Part shown: positions 50,653 to 58,606 of the stretch, piece after piece
How positions within the stretch are numbered: the stretch's first letter is position 1
Layout of the letters: every line of letters starts with the position of its first letter
Source of the DNA: Paenibacillus eucommiae
Lineage (GTDB): Bacteria > Bacillota > Bacilli > Paenibacillales > NBRC-103111
Assembly: GCF_017874215.1 (NCBI RefSeq)
Contig: NZ_JAGGLB010000010.1
Coordinates: 1-64,000, forward strand
Direction: 5' to 3'
DNA: 64,000 nt
Translations under genes and position numbers: made by a program
The notes under the pieces: generated by a model
The model's input: only the letters and a program-made list of their open reading frames with translations
What the model was told of the DNA's origin: nothing
Database searches by the model: none

Positions 50653-52947
50653 TTACTTCATGTTTTCGCGATATTGCCCCGGCGTCATGCCCATCATTTT
50701 TTTGAAGTAGCGAATAAAGTTTTGCGGGTTGTTGTAATTTAGCTGCTGGGCAATGTCGGCAATCGTCAACTCGGTATGCTCCAGCAATTGCTTGGACGCC
50801 TCAAAACGATACTGTGCCAAGTATTCGCTGAAATTCATGCCTATGCCTTTTCGAAACACTCTGCGCAAATAATCAGGATTAAATTTCAACTGGTCGGCGC
50901 ATGTTTCCAAAGTTAAATCAGTCTTGTACTGCTCATGGATTATGGCAATCATGCTTTCCGCAATATTCATGTACGGCTGCGGCTTCAAGCCGCCTAACCG
51001 GTATTGAATTAACGGCTGCAGGACGCAGGCCTCGAACCAGGCCTCGATTTCCTCCATAGCATTGAGTTCAAACAACTGCTCAAATACGGACTTGTTATTT
51101 TTCTGCAGCAGCTGCAGGGCTTCTCCCGGATGGAGGGAATCCGTAATTAAATTGACCAGTAAACGAACCAGATAAAGCTGGCATTCCCTGAATTTAATGT
51201 TTTGATCGAGTAAGTAATGGCTGATCCTGCGCAGTGTTTCTTTCGCTTTAGGCATGTTGCTTTCATGTACGGCAAGGATCAGATCCTTCTCTACCTTTTT
51301 CGGATATACAAACAAGGGATTTTTATCAGAAAATAAATCTTCATGAAAGAGCAGCGATTCGCGATCCAGCAGGTTTCTGCTTTTTAATGCTTCGAGTGCT
51401 TCGTTATAGGCCAGTGATAATTTCCCCATATGTGTATGGCTGCGGCTTACTCCGATGTTAATGTTCAGCTCCAAATACTTTTTGATCGCCTCTTGGATAA
51501 GATCGGCCAATGAAGTTAAATACGAGCGGAATTCTTGCTCGCTTTCCTGATTGCCGCTGACAATCGTAGCATGATAAGAGCCAATAATGACAGGGTCGAT
51601 CCGCTGATCCGCAGGAATCATTTCACTGATCACATTGCTCACCGCAAACATCATAATATCCAAGTCACTATCCTTATAGCGGGATTGCCCCCAATTGCTG
51701 ATCTGGATGGCGATGACGGCGATATGTTTGGCCTTTGTATTCATTCCATAGTAGGTCATTCTTTGTTCGGATTCCGCAGGATCTGTCTCCCCAATAAGCA
51801 GCTTGAACACATACAGCTCCCGCAGCTTCTCTACTTGGCCGACAATTTGCCGGTTCATATGTCCAGACGTGTCTATCAGGCTTTCAATTCGCTCACCAAT
51901 AAACTGAAATTCATCATAGCTTTTTTTATCGCTTCCTGATTGGAGAGCCACCTTTTCATATAACCGCCGAATCGGCCGATAAGCCCTTCTGTTCATCATA
52001 ATCGACAAGATCAATGTAAGGATTAAAATGACAAAAGAAAGCAAATAAGTAACTTTGCGAATCTGCGTGGCATCTTTGGTAATTTCCTCTAATGAATATA
52101 TAGAGAAATAGTACCAGCCATTATAAGATGATTGTCTGACCATGGCATAATACTGGCTGTTAATTTGAATTTTGGCTTCTCCCGTATCATTCACAGCCGC
52201 CTTCACACTCTCACGGAAACCAGCAGGCAATTGATCATCAGATAAAAGGGTCGATCCCCCGTCAACCAGGATGTTGAAGTCCTTATCCATGATCAGCTGT
52301 ACATGATCTACACCACTGAGGTTCACCCTTTTTTCCAATTCAAACCGTGGAATCTGCACAACCAATAAGCCTGTTGGGACGGGAGCGTTAAGCGGCGTTT
52401 TTTTCACAAGAAAAATAAAAGGGAGACCCTGGGCATCAACAGCCGACTCGGCGATTTTAGCTTGCACGGTTGCTTCGGCTGCTGTCCAGAAAGAGCTTCG
52501 TTCATTGTCCATAAAATCCAACAGCTGTGTATACATCAGATGCTGGTCCAGCAAAGTTACTCCGCGATTTTCAATAACCCAGTTATGAGTCAGGTTGACG
52601 AAAAAGACATTATCGATGCCCATATCCAGGCTTTGCAAGCGGCGAAGCTGAACCGATAAGGCATTAAAGGTTTGGAAATGAGTGCTGGCGTAATTCAGCT
52701 CAAAAGCATTTTGCAGCAAATTAGAATTAGCAACCAATGTAAGCGAGTAATCGATGGTTGTGAACAACTGCTCTATACGCAATACGGTCTCCGACAAAAG
52801 CTGAAATTTACTCTGATCAACCTTCCTTTGAATATGATCGGAGAAATAATAATGAAAATAGCTCCCGAACGAAACAATCGGAATGATCCCCACGAAAACA
52901 CTGATAATCATCAGCTTTATAAAAAATTTTGGCGTTCTCAATTTCAT
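50653..52947 (-). CDS. Membrane-bound AraC-family regulator with extracellular sensor, 764 aa
   Basis: The protein unites a sensor and a DNA-binding domain in one chain. A first membrane segment (FIKLMIISVFVGIIPIVSFG, about residues 8-28), an extracellular Cache-like sensor domain (30-295), a second segment (VTYLLSFVILILTLILSIMM, about 300-322), a middle domain, and an AraC HTH pair at the end (LTLETCADQLKFNPDYLRRV, TIADIAQQLNYNNPQNFIRY; ending MTPGQYRENMK). There is no kinase domain. The ATG at 52947 has GGGGTG before it; the ATG at 52965 has nothing better. It follows the glycosidase gene after 53 bases on the same strand. It is the likely binder of the 18-base motif shared by the two locus 3 promoters. 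Confidence 0.88.
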   Translation of the reverse strand: MKLRTPKFFIKLMIISVFVGIIPIVSFGSYFHYYFSDHIQRKVDQSKFQLLSETVLRIEQLFTTIDYSLTLVANSNLLQNAFELNYASTHFQTFNALSVQLRRLQSLDMGIDNVFFVNLTHNWVIENRGVTLLDQHLMYTQLLDFMDNERSSFWTAAEATVQAKIAESAVDAQGLPFIFLVKKTPLNAPVPTGLLVVQIPRFELEKRVNLSGVDHVQLIMDKDFNILVDGGSTLLSDDQLPAGFRESVKAAVNDTGEAKIQINSQYYAMVRQSSYNGWYYFSIYSLEEITKDATQIRKVTYLLSFVILILTLILSIMMNRRAYRPIRRLYEKVALQSGSDKKSYDEFQFIGERIESLIDTSGHMNRQIVGQVEKLRELYVFKLLIGETDPAESEQRMTYYGMNTKAKHIAVIAIQISNWGQSRYKDSDLDIMMFAVSNVISEMIPADQRIDPVIIGSYHATIVSGNQESEQEFRSYLTSLADLIQEAIKKYLELNINIGVSRSHTHMGKLSLAYNEALEALKSRNLLDRESLLFHEDLFSDKNPLFVYPKKVEKDLILAVHESNMPKAKETLRRISHYLLDQNIKFRECQLYLVRLLVNLITDSLHPGEALQLLQKNNKSVFEQLFELNAMEEIEAWFEACVLQPLIQYRLGGLKPQPYMNIAESMIAIIHEQYKTDLTLETCADQLKFNPDYLRRVFRKGIGMNFSEYLAQYRFEASKQLLEHTELTIADIAQQLNYNNPQNFIRYFKKMMGMTPGQYRENMK

Positions 52948-53000
52948 ACCTACACCCCGATACATAGGAAGACCATCAGTTCATGACTAATTTCCAGCTT

Positions 53001-55142
53001 CTATTCGCTCTGTTCAATAACAACTGCCGCATGGATGTCCACGCGAGGTACTGTAACGCTAATGCTATCTTTTTCCTGGGTAAAGGACAGCTCTTCTCCC
53101 CCTGGTATCAGGTACACCCGCTTGGCTGAAGCCTGGATCTGGACCTCAATATTCGTAACAAGTGCAACCTCTTCTATAAATGACTTCGACCCCGCCGCCT
53201 TATCCTCACGAACATTAATGAGATGTACAATAATCCGCGAAGCTTGATCCGGGGTTTGGGCTTGGCCCATCACGTTCACCTCTACAGACAGTGGTGCTTT
53301 AACGCGAAGTCTGGGCTGCTGATTCAATTCATGAAGGCAATTTAAATAAAAATTACGCAGCCACGGTGAGCCGGTTTGCCAATAGGAAGCTTCGATCGGC
53401 CCCGCTATATACAGGCTTTTTCCTTTGCCGAACGAATGGGCCACTACAGCAGGATATGGAGCTTCATTCGCTGGATGGGCATGCTGATGATATACGTGAC
53501 GATGCACTTTGGCCTCAACCGCGGGATTCATACTTCCAGATAAAATAACGGCTTGCGGGTTCGCTGTTACGTTCAACCTGCTTTGGCTTTGCTCCTTGAG
53601 CAGGATCGGCAGGTCCGGGAGGTTCTGCTTGATGCCAGCCTCGATCGGATATAAGTAGGATGTGCTGTATACAGAAAAATCGATGAAATCAACCCCAAAC
53701 AGGTCGGATAATCCGAAATTCGGTTTTTGCACGCCCTGCTCTCCATATAGCGAGGTCCGGCTTGAGGCCAGTAAACAGCCGCCATTTCGCACATACTCCC
53801 GAATGCAGGCTTCAACTGCCTCACTTAAATAAGCTTGATCCGGAACAATCAGCACTTCATAGAGGTGAATAGCTTCGATAAGTTTATGTTCATCGATAAG
53901 ATCAAAATGAATATGTCCTTCAGTTAAAATCCGATGGATGCCCTGCAGATGAGCAGCATCAGGACTCTCTGCAAGAGCAGAGGCTTCCAGCATGCGCTTG
54001 TTCTCAATCGAATGGAGCACGGCTACCATAGGCACGCTCTTTGCTTTCAACAGCCAAGGCTCCAATTCCTTGACCAGATCATTCGCTTCGCCTATCGCCT
54101 GCATGACGGCTTGTGAAACCTGTCCTTTTAATAGGCCAGAAGGATACGCCACGTGCCCGAAGCTGATGGAACCGCCGTTAGCCACAGCAATCGCTGCAGT
54201 CGTCTTGAGCGTAGCAGCAGGTGCAACGGTCCATTCCCCCCAGCTGCCCATCTCACTTGGCATCATCAATTCGAATGGTTTATCGAAAGATCGCTTCCAC
54301 CTAGCCAACAAGCTGCCATACATATAATGGGGAGGGTGAAATTCGGATGTGAAGTAATCCGCATTCTCATCTGCCTCTATTTGCCCGAATCTTGGGTCGC
54401 CCGCATGGTTCCAGCCGATGAGATAGGCAGGATTGATCGCTTTCAGTTGGCTAACTGCATCGCGCAAAAAGTGATGTCTGATTTCCCGCTGGAACGTTTG
54501 CCATTGCCTTAATGGTTCCGTACCGGGTTCAGGAGAAACGGGCATTACGCGCCCAAATCTCGCACGATACCATCTTTGGCAATATTCACAGTGACAGCTG
54601 CCTTCCCACACATAGGAAATATCAAAGAAAAATCCCGCCACCTCATAATTCCGGGCGATCTCAGCAAGCTGTCCATATACATAATCGCGATAAGGCGAGT
54701 TCATACAGAGAATATCGTAATAATCAAAGGCTTCAGTCACAGGCTGCCCGTCTGCTGTACGCTGCCGATAATCCGGATTTTCCTTGGCTACGTGACTATT
54801 CAGGCCTACATTATAGTAGGCGATAATGTCGATTCCATGCTTCTTAGCTTCTACTGCGGCTTCCGCAAGCAAGTCGCCTTGCAGCCTCCTGTTTTTATGG
54901 CCTATTTTTGTATCAAAATAGCTGTTGCCGAACGCATCCTTGGTCATAAAGGTGATGGTTTGGATGCCCGCCTTCGCCGCTGCGGCGAAATACGCGCTTG
55001 TATCCATTTCAACTTCGGGTACGGCTTCACCTGCATGGAAATCAAATAATCCTCGACGAAAGGTTTTGCCATAAAGATTATTTAAGTTATCGGGTTTATT
55101 ACTGGGTTTATTACTGGGTTTATTACTGGGTTTATTTTCCAT
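53001..55142 (-). CDS. Putative glycosidase with beta-galactosidase trimerisation-like domain, 713 aa
   Basis: The N-terminal TIM-barrel-like part has AYYNVGLNSHVAKENPDYRQ, FDYYDILCMNSPYRDYVYGQ and AGFFFDISYVWEGSCHCEYC, a set seen in bacterial proteins annotated as beta-galactosidase trimerisation-domain or GH-A-like hydrolases; Asp and Glu in FFFDISYVWEG are candidate catalytic residues. The middle part (VLIVPDQAYLSEAVEACIRE, YVRNGGCLLASSRTSLYG) is the trimerisation-like domain. No signal peptide, so cytoplasmic action on imported sugar is likely. The ATG at 55142 has AAAGGA nine bases upstream; the ATG at 55205 has none. The start encodes a repeated NKPS peptide made by a 12-bp tandem repeat. 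It is the first gene of the operon with the AraC regulator. Confidence 0.75.
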   Translation of the reverse strand: MENKPSNKPSNKPSNKPDNLNNLYGKTFRRGLFDFHAGEAVPEVEMDTSAYFAAAAKAGIQTITFMTKDAFGNSYFDTKIGHKNRRLQGDLLAEAAVEAKKHGIDIIAYYNVGLNSHVAKENPDYRQRTADGQPVTEAFDYYDILCMNSPYRDYVYGQLAEIARNYEVAGFFFDISYVWEGSCHCEYCQRWYRARFGRVMPVSPEPGTEPLRQWQTFQREIRHHFLRDAVSQLKAINPAYLIGWNHAGDPRFGQIEADENADYFTSEFHPPHYMYGSLLARWKRSFDKPFELMMPSEMGSWGEWTVAPAATLKTTAAIAVANGGSISFGHVAYPSGLLKGQVSQAVMQAIGEANDLVKELEPWLLKAKSVPMVAVLHSIENKRMLEASALAESPDAAHLQGIHRILTEGHIHFDLIDEHKLIEAIHLYEVLIVPDQAYLSEAVEACIREYVRNGGCLLASSRTSLYGEQGVQKPNFGLSDLFGVDFIDFSVYSTSYLYPIEAGIKQNLPDLPILLKEQSQSRLNVTANPQAVILSGSMNPAVEAKVHRHVYHQHAHPANEAPYPAVVAHSFGKGKSLYIAGPIEASYWQTGSPWLRNFYLNCLHELNQQPRLRVKAPLSVEVNVMGQAQTPDQASRIIVHLINVREDKAAGSKSFIEEVALVTNIEVQIQASAKRVYLIPGGEELSFTQEKDSISVTVPRVDIHAAVVIEQSE

Positions 55143-55280
55143 ATTAAAAAATCCTTTCGTTTGCAAAATTACTTGCTGTTTATCGCTTTTCTGATACGCT
55201 TTCATAATTAATTCGACACGCGGGAGCGAGTTCCTAGCTGTGGCTAATAATATTCATTGGTGCTTATTGCCAGCAAAATG

Positions 55281-55327
55281 ATAATATCTGCTATGTACGT
55301 CTCCTGTATATAATCTGTAACGTACCA
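55281..55327 (-). promoter_or_regulatory. Promoter of the glycosidase-AraC operon with activator motif
   Basis: On the minus strand TGGTACGTTACAGATTAT (55327 to 55310) ends on the first base of a poor -35, TATACA, and a TATTAT -10 (55281-55286) lies after 18 bases. Motif, offset and spacer length equal those of the transporter promoter at 42342-42388. Confidence 0.65.
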
Positions 55328-55331
55328 TTTT

Positions 55332-55820
55332 ATGGGTCGCGACTTCTCCAGTCGTATCAACGATTTAAAGCAGCTAATAATCATTTCAGGACTTCTGAAA
55401 AACTTCAACATAGCACCCAGAGCGAGCGCGATATTTGCGAATGTCGACGATAACGCCTGGTTCGCAGAAGCATTCATTAACGCTCATTACAACGGGATTG
55501 AAATGCCTGCTGACATTGACCCTAATAAAGTGATGACCAGAGAAGAGTTCACCCACTACTTGGTTTCCGCATTCGAAACGATTGGACAGAAGCCTATGGT
55601 GAAAATTGCTCCTGTTCCAATCACGGATGAAGCGGACATTAACCCTGAATATCAAGGCAGCATCCAGCGCTCATTGTTATGGAAAATCAACTCGATTAGA
55701 GGAGATGAGAAATTCAACCCGAAGAGCGAAATCACTCGGGAAGAAGCTGCAATCATGCTCTTTAACGCCATTGAATATCTGGAAGCTTACCAGAAATCAG
55801 CGGAAACTGCGCCGGAATAA
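55332..55820 (+). pseudogene. SLH-domain protein fragment, 162 aa frame
   Basis: From about residue 33 the frame reads as an SLH repeat (IFANVDDNAWFAEAFINAHY, ADIDPNKVMTREEFTHYL) plus a second helical block with SEITREEAAIMLF. The first 30 residues look like unrelated readthrough, and there is no signal peptide or ribosome site. I read it as the remains of an SLH protein gene that lost its 5' part, although expression from an unseen start cannot be excluded. A strong terminator follows. Confidence 0.55.
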
Positions 55821-55830
55821 ACGTATGCAT

Positions 55831-55874
55831 AAAAAAGAACGCAAAGGTGGATTACATCCGCTATGCGTTCTTTT
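55831..55874. terminator. Bidirectional terminator
   Basis: AAAAAAGAACGCA pairs with TGCGTTCTTTT across a 20-base loop. With an A run on the left and a T run on the right it can serve both the SLH fragment and the convergent protease gene. Confidence 0.8.
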
Positions 55875-55957
55875 ACTTCTATATAATTCATTAACATTTC
55901 AACAAGTTCATACACTCTAGTGATTTGATATGAATTATGTAGGTCATATTCTATGGA

Positions 55958-57241
55958 TTAAGGTGAGGTAATAACATTACTTATTCCCAACGTAGATTTA
56001 ATATTATTAATTGCAGAAATAATTGTATGGGAGCTATTTCCAGCAACAGCAAGTCCAGCAGCTAGTATATTGTAGGGAGAGGTAGTTGGAACAATAAAGG
56101 CTGGACCTCCACTGTCTCCATGCTGAATTCCAACATCTGCTTTAATTTGACTATAGCTCACATCCCCTGGACCAAATATAATATCACAACTAACACAAAG
56201 AATGTTTCCATATTTAAGATCAGAAATCATACCTTCATATGCAATCAATTGTCCAATCGTTAAACTAGTTGAACTTACTTCCCCCTTGACCGGATCATCA
56301 GAATATATTTTACCAGAAACATTACTATAGGGAATAAACGCTGCATCTGCATTGCTATTTTCGCCAGACCATCTAGTTGGCTTAGCTAACCTGTTTGAAG
56401 TGCTAAAGGTTTGTACCTCAGGTTGCCAAGCATACTCACTTAAACTAAAGCAATGTCCAGCTGTTAATATTCCAACTACATTGCTATTGTCTTTGACCGC
56501 AAAACCAGAAGTACAAGCTTTATTAAAGGTAAAAACATCCTTTTCAAGTTTAACACCCGCAATCAATGGTCGGTGGTTATCAGTCCGGCTCATTCGTTCA
56601 TAACTCTCTCCAGTTTCAAAAATCACATAATCCTCCCCAATAATTTCCTTTATCTTCAAAATATCGTTTGTGGGAGTCTCTTTTGTTATTGTAACCTTAA
56701 CTTTATTATCCTTTGGTGAAAGCCCACTGCTAACAAGTTTCAAATTTTTTATAATAGGATCTTTTGAATTTTTCAAAGTATCACTGAATAAATCAGCTTT
56801 TTTCTGAAGTTCTTTTTCAGTATATTCTGCTAAGAAGAATTCAATCTTCTCTTTATCTGAAAAACTCTGTAAAATAGTTTCTTGAATTAGAACATTACTA
56901 TCCGTGAAACCTATGTGCAACACTCCAGTCTTAGTGTCAATGTACCTCCCTGCATAGGTGGGGTAATTTTCTAAATTAAGTCCCGATACCTCTGATGCTA
57001 ATGTTTGTCTTGAAGAAAGTATTGCAACTTCCTCATTTGTTAGTTCCACACCATAGATTTCTTTTGATTTGTTGATCTCACTATCAAGATTTGCTTTGTT
57101 CAATGTACCAGTATCAACTGATAAGCCAAATCTATTTCTGAATTCTACGTCATTTTGATCGGTTATATTATCTGCTGATACGTTGAGAAAGTAAATAAAA
57201 ACAAATAGAAAAATGATAGATGACGAAATGACTTTTTTCAT
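55958..57241 (-). CDS. Secreted chymotrypsin-fold serine protease (S1), 427 aa
   Basis: A signal peptide (1-23) and a long pro-region (24 to about 235) come before a trypsin-like domain of about 190 residues with a full triad: His263 in LTAGHC, Asp299 in SNADAAFIP, Ser377 in HGDSGGP. Cys243-Cys264 is the disulfide usual around the catalytic His in bacterial alpha-lytic/streptogrisin-like enzymes, and Cys349-Cys352 may form a second. The layout with a pro-region recalls alpha-lytic-type proteases, which need it as a foldase. The gene has its own strong promoter and AGGAGG. It is clearly more AT-rich than the surrounding DNA, which suggests recent acquisition. No immunity or transport genes accompany it. 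Confidence 0.9.
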   Translation of the reverse strand: MKKVISSSIIFLFVFIYFLNVSADNITDQNDVEFRNRFGLSVDTGTLNKANLDSEINKSKEIYGVELTNEEVAILSSRQTLASEVSGLNLENYPTYAGRYIDTKTGVLHIGFTDSNVLIQETILQSFSDKEKIEFFLAEYTEKELQKKADLFSDTLKNSKDPIIKNLKLVSSGLSPKDNKVKVTITKETPTNDILKIKEIIGEDYVIFETGESYERMSRTDNHRPLIAGVKLEKDVFTFNKACTSGFAVKDNSNVVGILTAGHCFSLSEYAWQPEVQTFSTSNRLAKPTRWSGENSNADAAFIPYSNVSGKIYSDDPVKGEVSSTSLTIGQLIAYEGMISDLKYGNILCVSCDIIFGPGDVSYSQIKADVGIQHGDSGGPAFIVPTTSPYNILAAGLAVAGNSSHTIISAINNIKSTLGISNVITSP

Positions 57242-57289
57242 TTTAATAATTCCTCCTAAAATTTAATATAAAAAAGATATTATTCCAAT

Positions 57290-57318
57290 ATTTTACTTTA
57301 AAATTTAATTTATGTCAA
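57290..57318 (-). promoter_or_regulatory. Promoter of the serine protease gene
   Basis: TTGACA (57313-57318) and TAAAAT (57290-57295) are 17 bases apart on the minus strand, a near-ideal sigma-A promoter, about 50 bases upstream of the ATG. The AT-rich stretch 57319-57554 shows no gene. Confidence 0.75.
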
Positions 57319-57554
57319 TCCAAAATTATAATTATTTGGTATTATTTGTTTGATTAGTATAAACAAGACCACAAAGACGAATACTATCTCTTTTACACCA
57401 TATCCCCCTTCTCTTCCTGGCTCCTACAAACATAAGCCCCAAAAAGCCAGTCAGAAAGGGGATATCTCCCTTAAGTTTTAATTCCTTAAAAATTGCCTTA
57501 CAATATTTTCATTTGATATATGTGACATCAGTGAGAAGCTATTTTGTTCATCTA

Positions 57555-58134
57555 TCACCGACATTTCAGCTTATCAGACATCCACCTTATAAACACCGCA
57601 GCCACCCGTTGATCCCAAAGCGTACCGTCGATTGCTGTAGCAGAATACGGATGATTAATCATGTTCTCTTTTAATGCCGTTAAACAATAAATGCCCCACC
57701 GATCGATATGACGGAAATAGTCATACATCCCGATAATAAACCCCACATGCCTCCGCCACCTTACGATGGACGTTATACACCCGCTGAAAGTTCGCCGGAT
57801 TATACGCCGGTATAAACACGGGTTCCCGCCATTTAAGGCAATAATCACAATGACAGCTTGCGGATTATGCTCTCGAACCCAGTTTACTAATCCTGTCATC
57901 GCGACATAAATATCCTCGCTGCTACAGCTGTTTGGTAATTAGCAGCGGCTAATCCCCGCCACAAGTCATACTCTCCCGTGGTTTTTGACGGACAGAGTGG
58001 CGATATGCTGTTCAACATACTGTTTCCAAGCGGTGAAATTATATAGTTAAAACCGAGTTCAAGAGCCGTCTCGGTCCAAAATGACACTGCGGTACATATT
58101 TTTACCTTCACGCGAGATTTGCCAGGCGTCGTGT
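57555..58134 (-). pseudogene. Frameshifted SGNH-hydrolase-like gene remnant
   Basis: The coding trace passes between reading frames. Pieces in order are DLWRGLAAANYQTAVAA, then DIYVAMTGLVNWVREHNPQA and VIVIIALNGG, then in another frame EPVFIPAYNPANFQRVYNVH and RKVAEACGVYYRDV, then back to YDYFRHIDRWGIY and INHPYSATAID. Joined, they resemble an SGNH/GDSL hydrolase C-terminal half. At least three frame changes mean it cannot make a product. The family call is tentative. Confidence 0.5.
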
Positions 58135-58326
58135 ATATGCTGTGGAGAATACCGTTTCCACCAAGGTCTGGTTCGTCGTCTCCCTTATTTTTGTTTCAAT
58201 AATTTCCGTAGAGCGGAAATAAAATAAGCTGATGATCACGATCAAAGGCATTACGACCAGCAGCGAGTAAATAACAACCATTTTACATTTTATACCGCTC
58301 ATGCGAAAACGCCTCCGTATCCGCAC
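58135..58326 (-). pseudogene. N-terminal fragment of a YesM-like sensor kinase
   Basis: The frame encodes IKCKMVVIYSLLVVMPLIVI and FYFRSTEIIETKIRETTNQT, the first membrane segment and juxtamembrane stretch typical of YesM-type kinases, and then breaks off at about 58135 into the hydrolase remnant. The other 500 residues are missing. Confidence 0.65.
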
Positions 58327-58344
58327 ATCATTCTTTTTCCATCT

Positions 58345-58458
58345 ATTAAGTATTTCGACGAAGCGGTATTGAAATTCATTATGGCAATAGGAAGCGAATC
58401 ATACGATCCGCTCCCTGCAGCTTACAAGTCGTACGGTGCAGTGTATGGTGTGTAGTGT
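58345..58458 (+). pseudogene. C-terminal fragment of an LplA-like binding protein
   Basis: On the plus strand a frame reads IKYFDEAVLKFIMAIGSESY followed by a stop within 20 codons. The FDE...KFIMG segment is the usual C-terminal helix of LplA-type sugar-binding proteins. With the kinase fragment it hints at a fourth, lost carbohydrate locus. The remaining bases to 58606 show no gene. Confidence 0.45.
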
Positions 58459-58606
58459 ATCGTCGCTTAGTAGCATTATGCAATCGGCCAAGTGTCGATC
58501 TTACAACTGCCCGTAGTCAATCGATGCCGTTTAGTCGGGGACCGTCCGAATCCAAACGCTCCATTTCCACCGTGCCTTAGACGCTTTAAATCCTATTAAA
58601 GAATTT

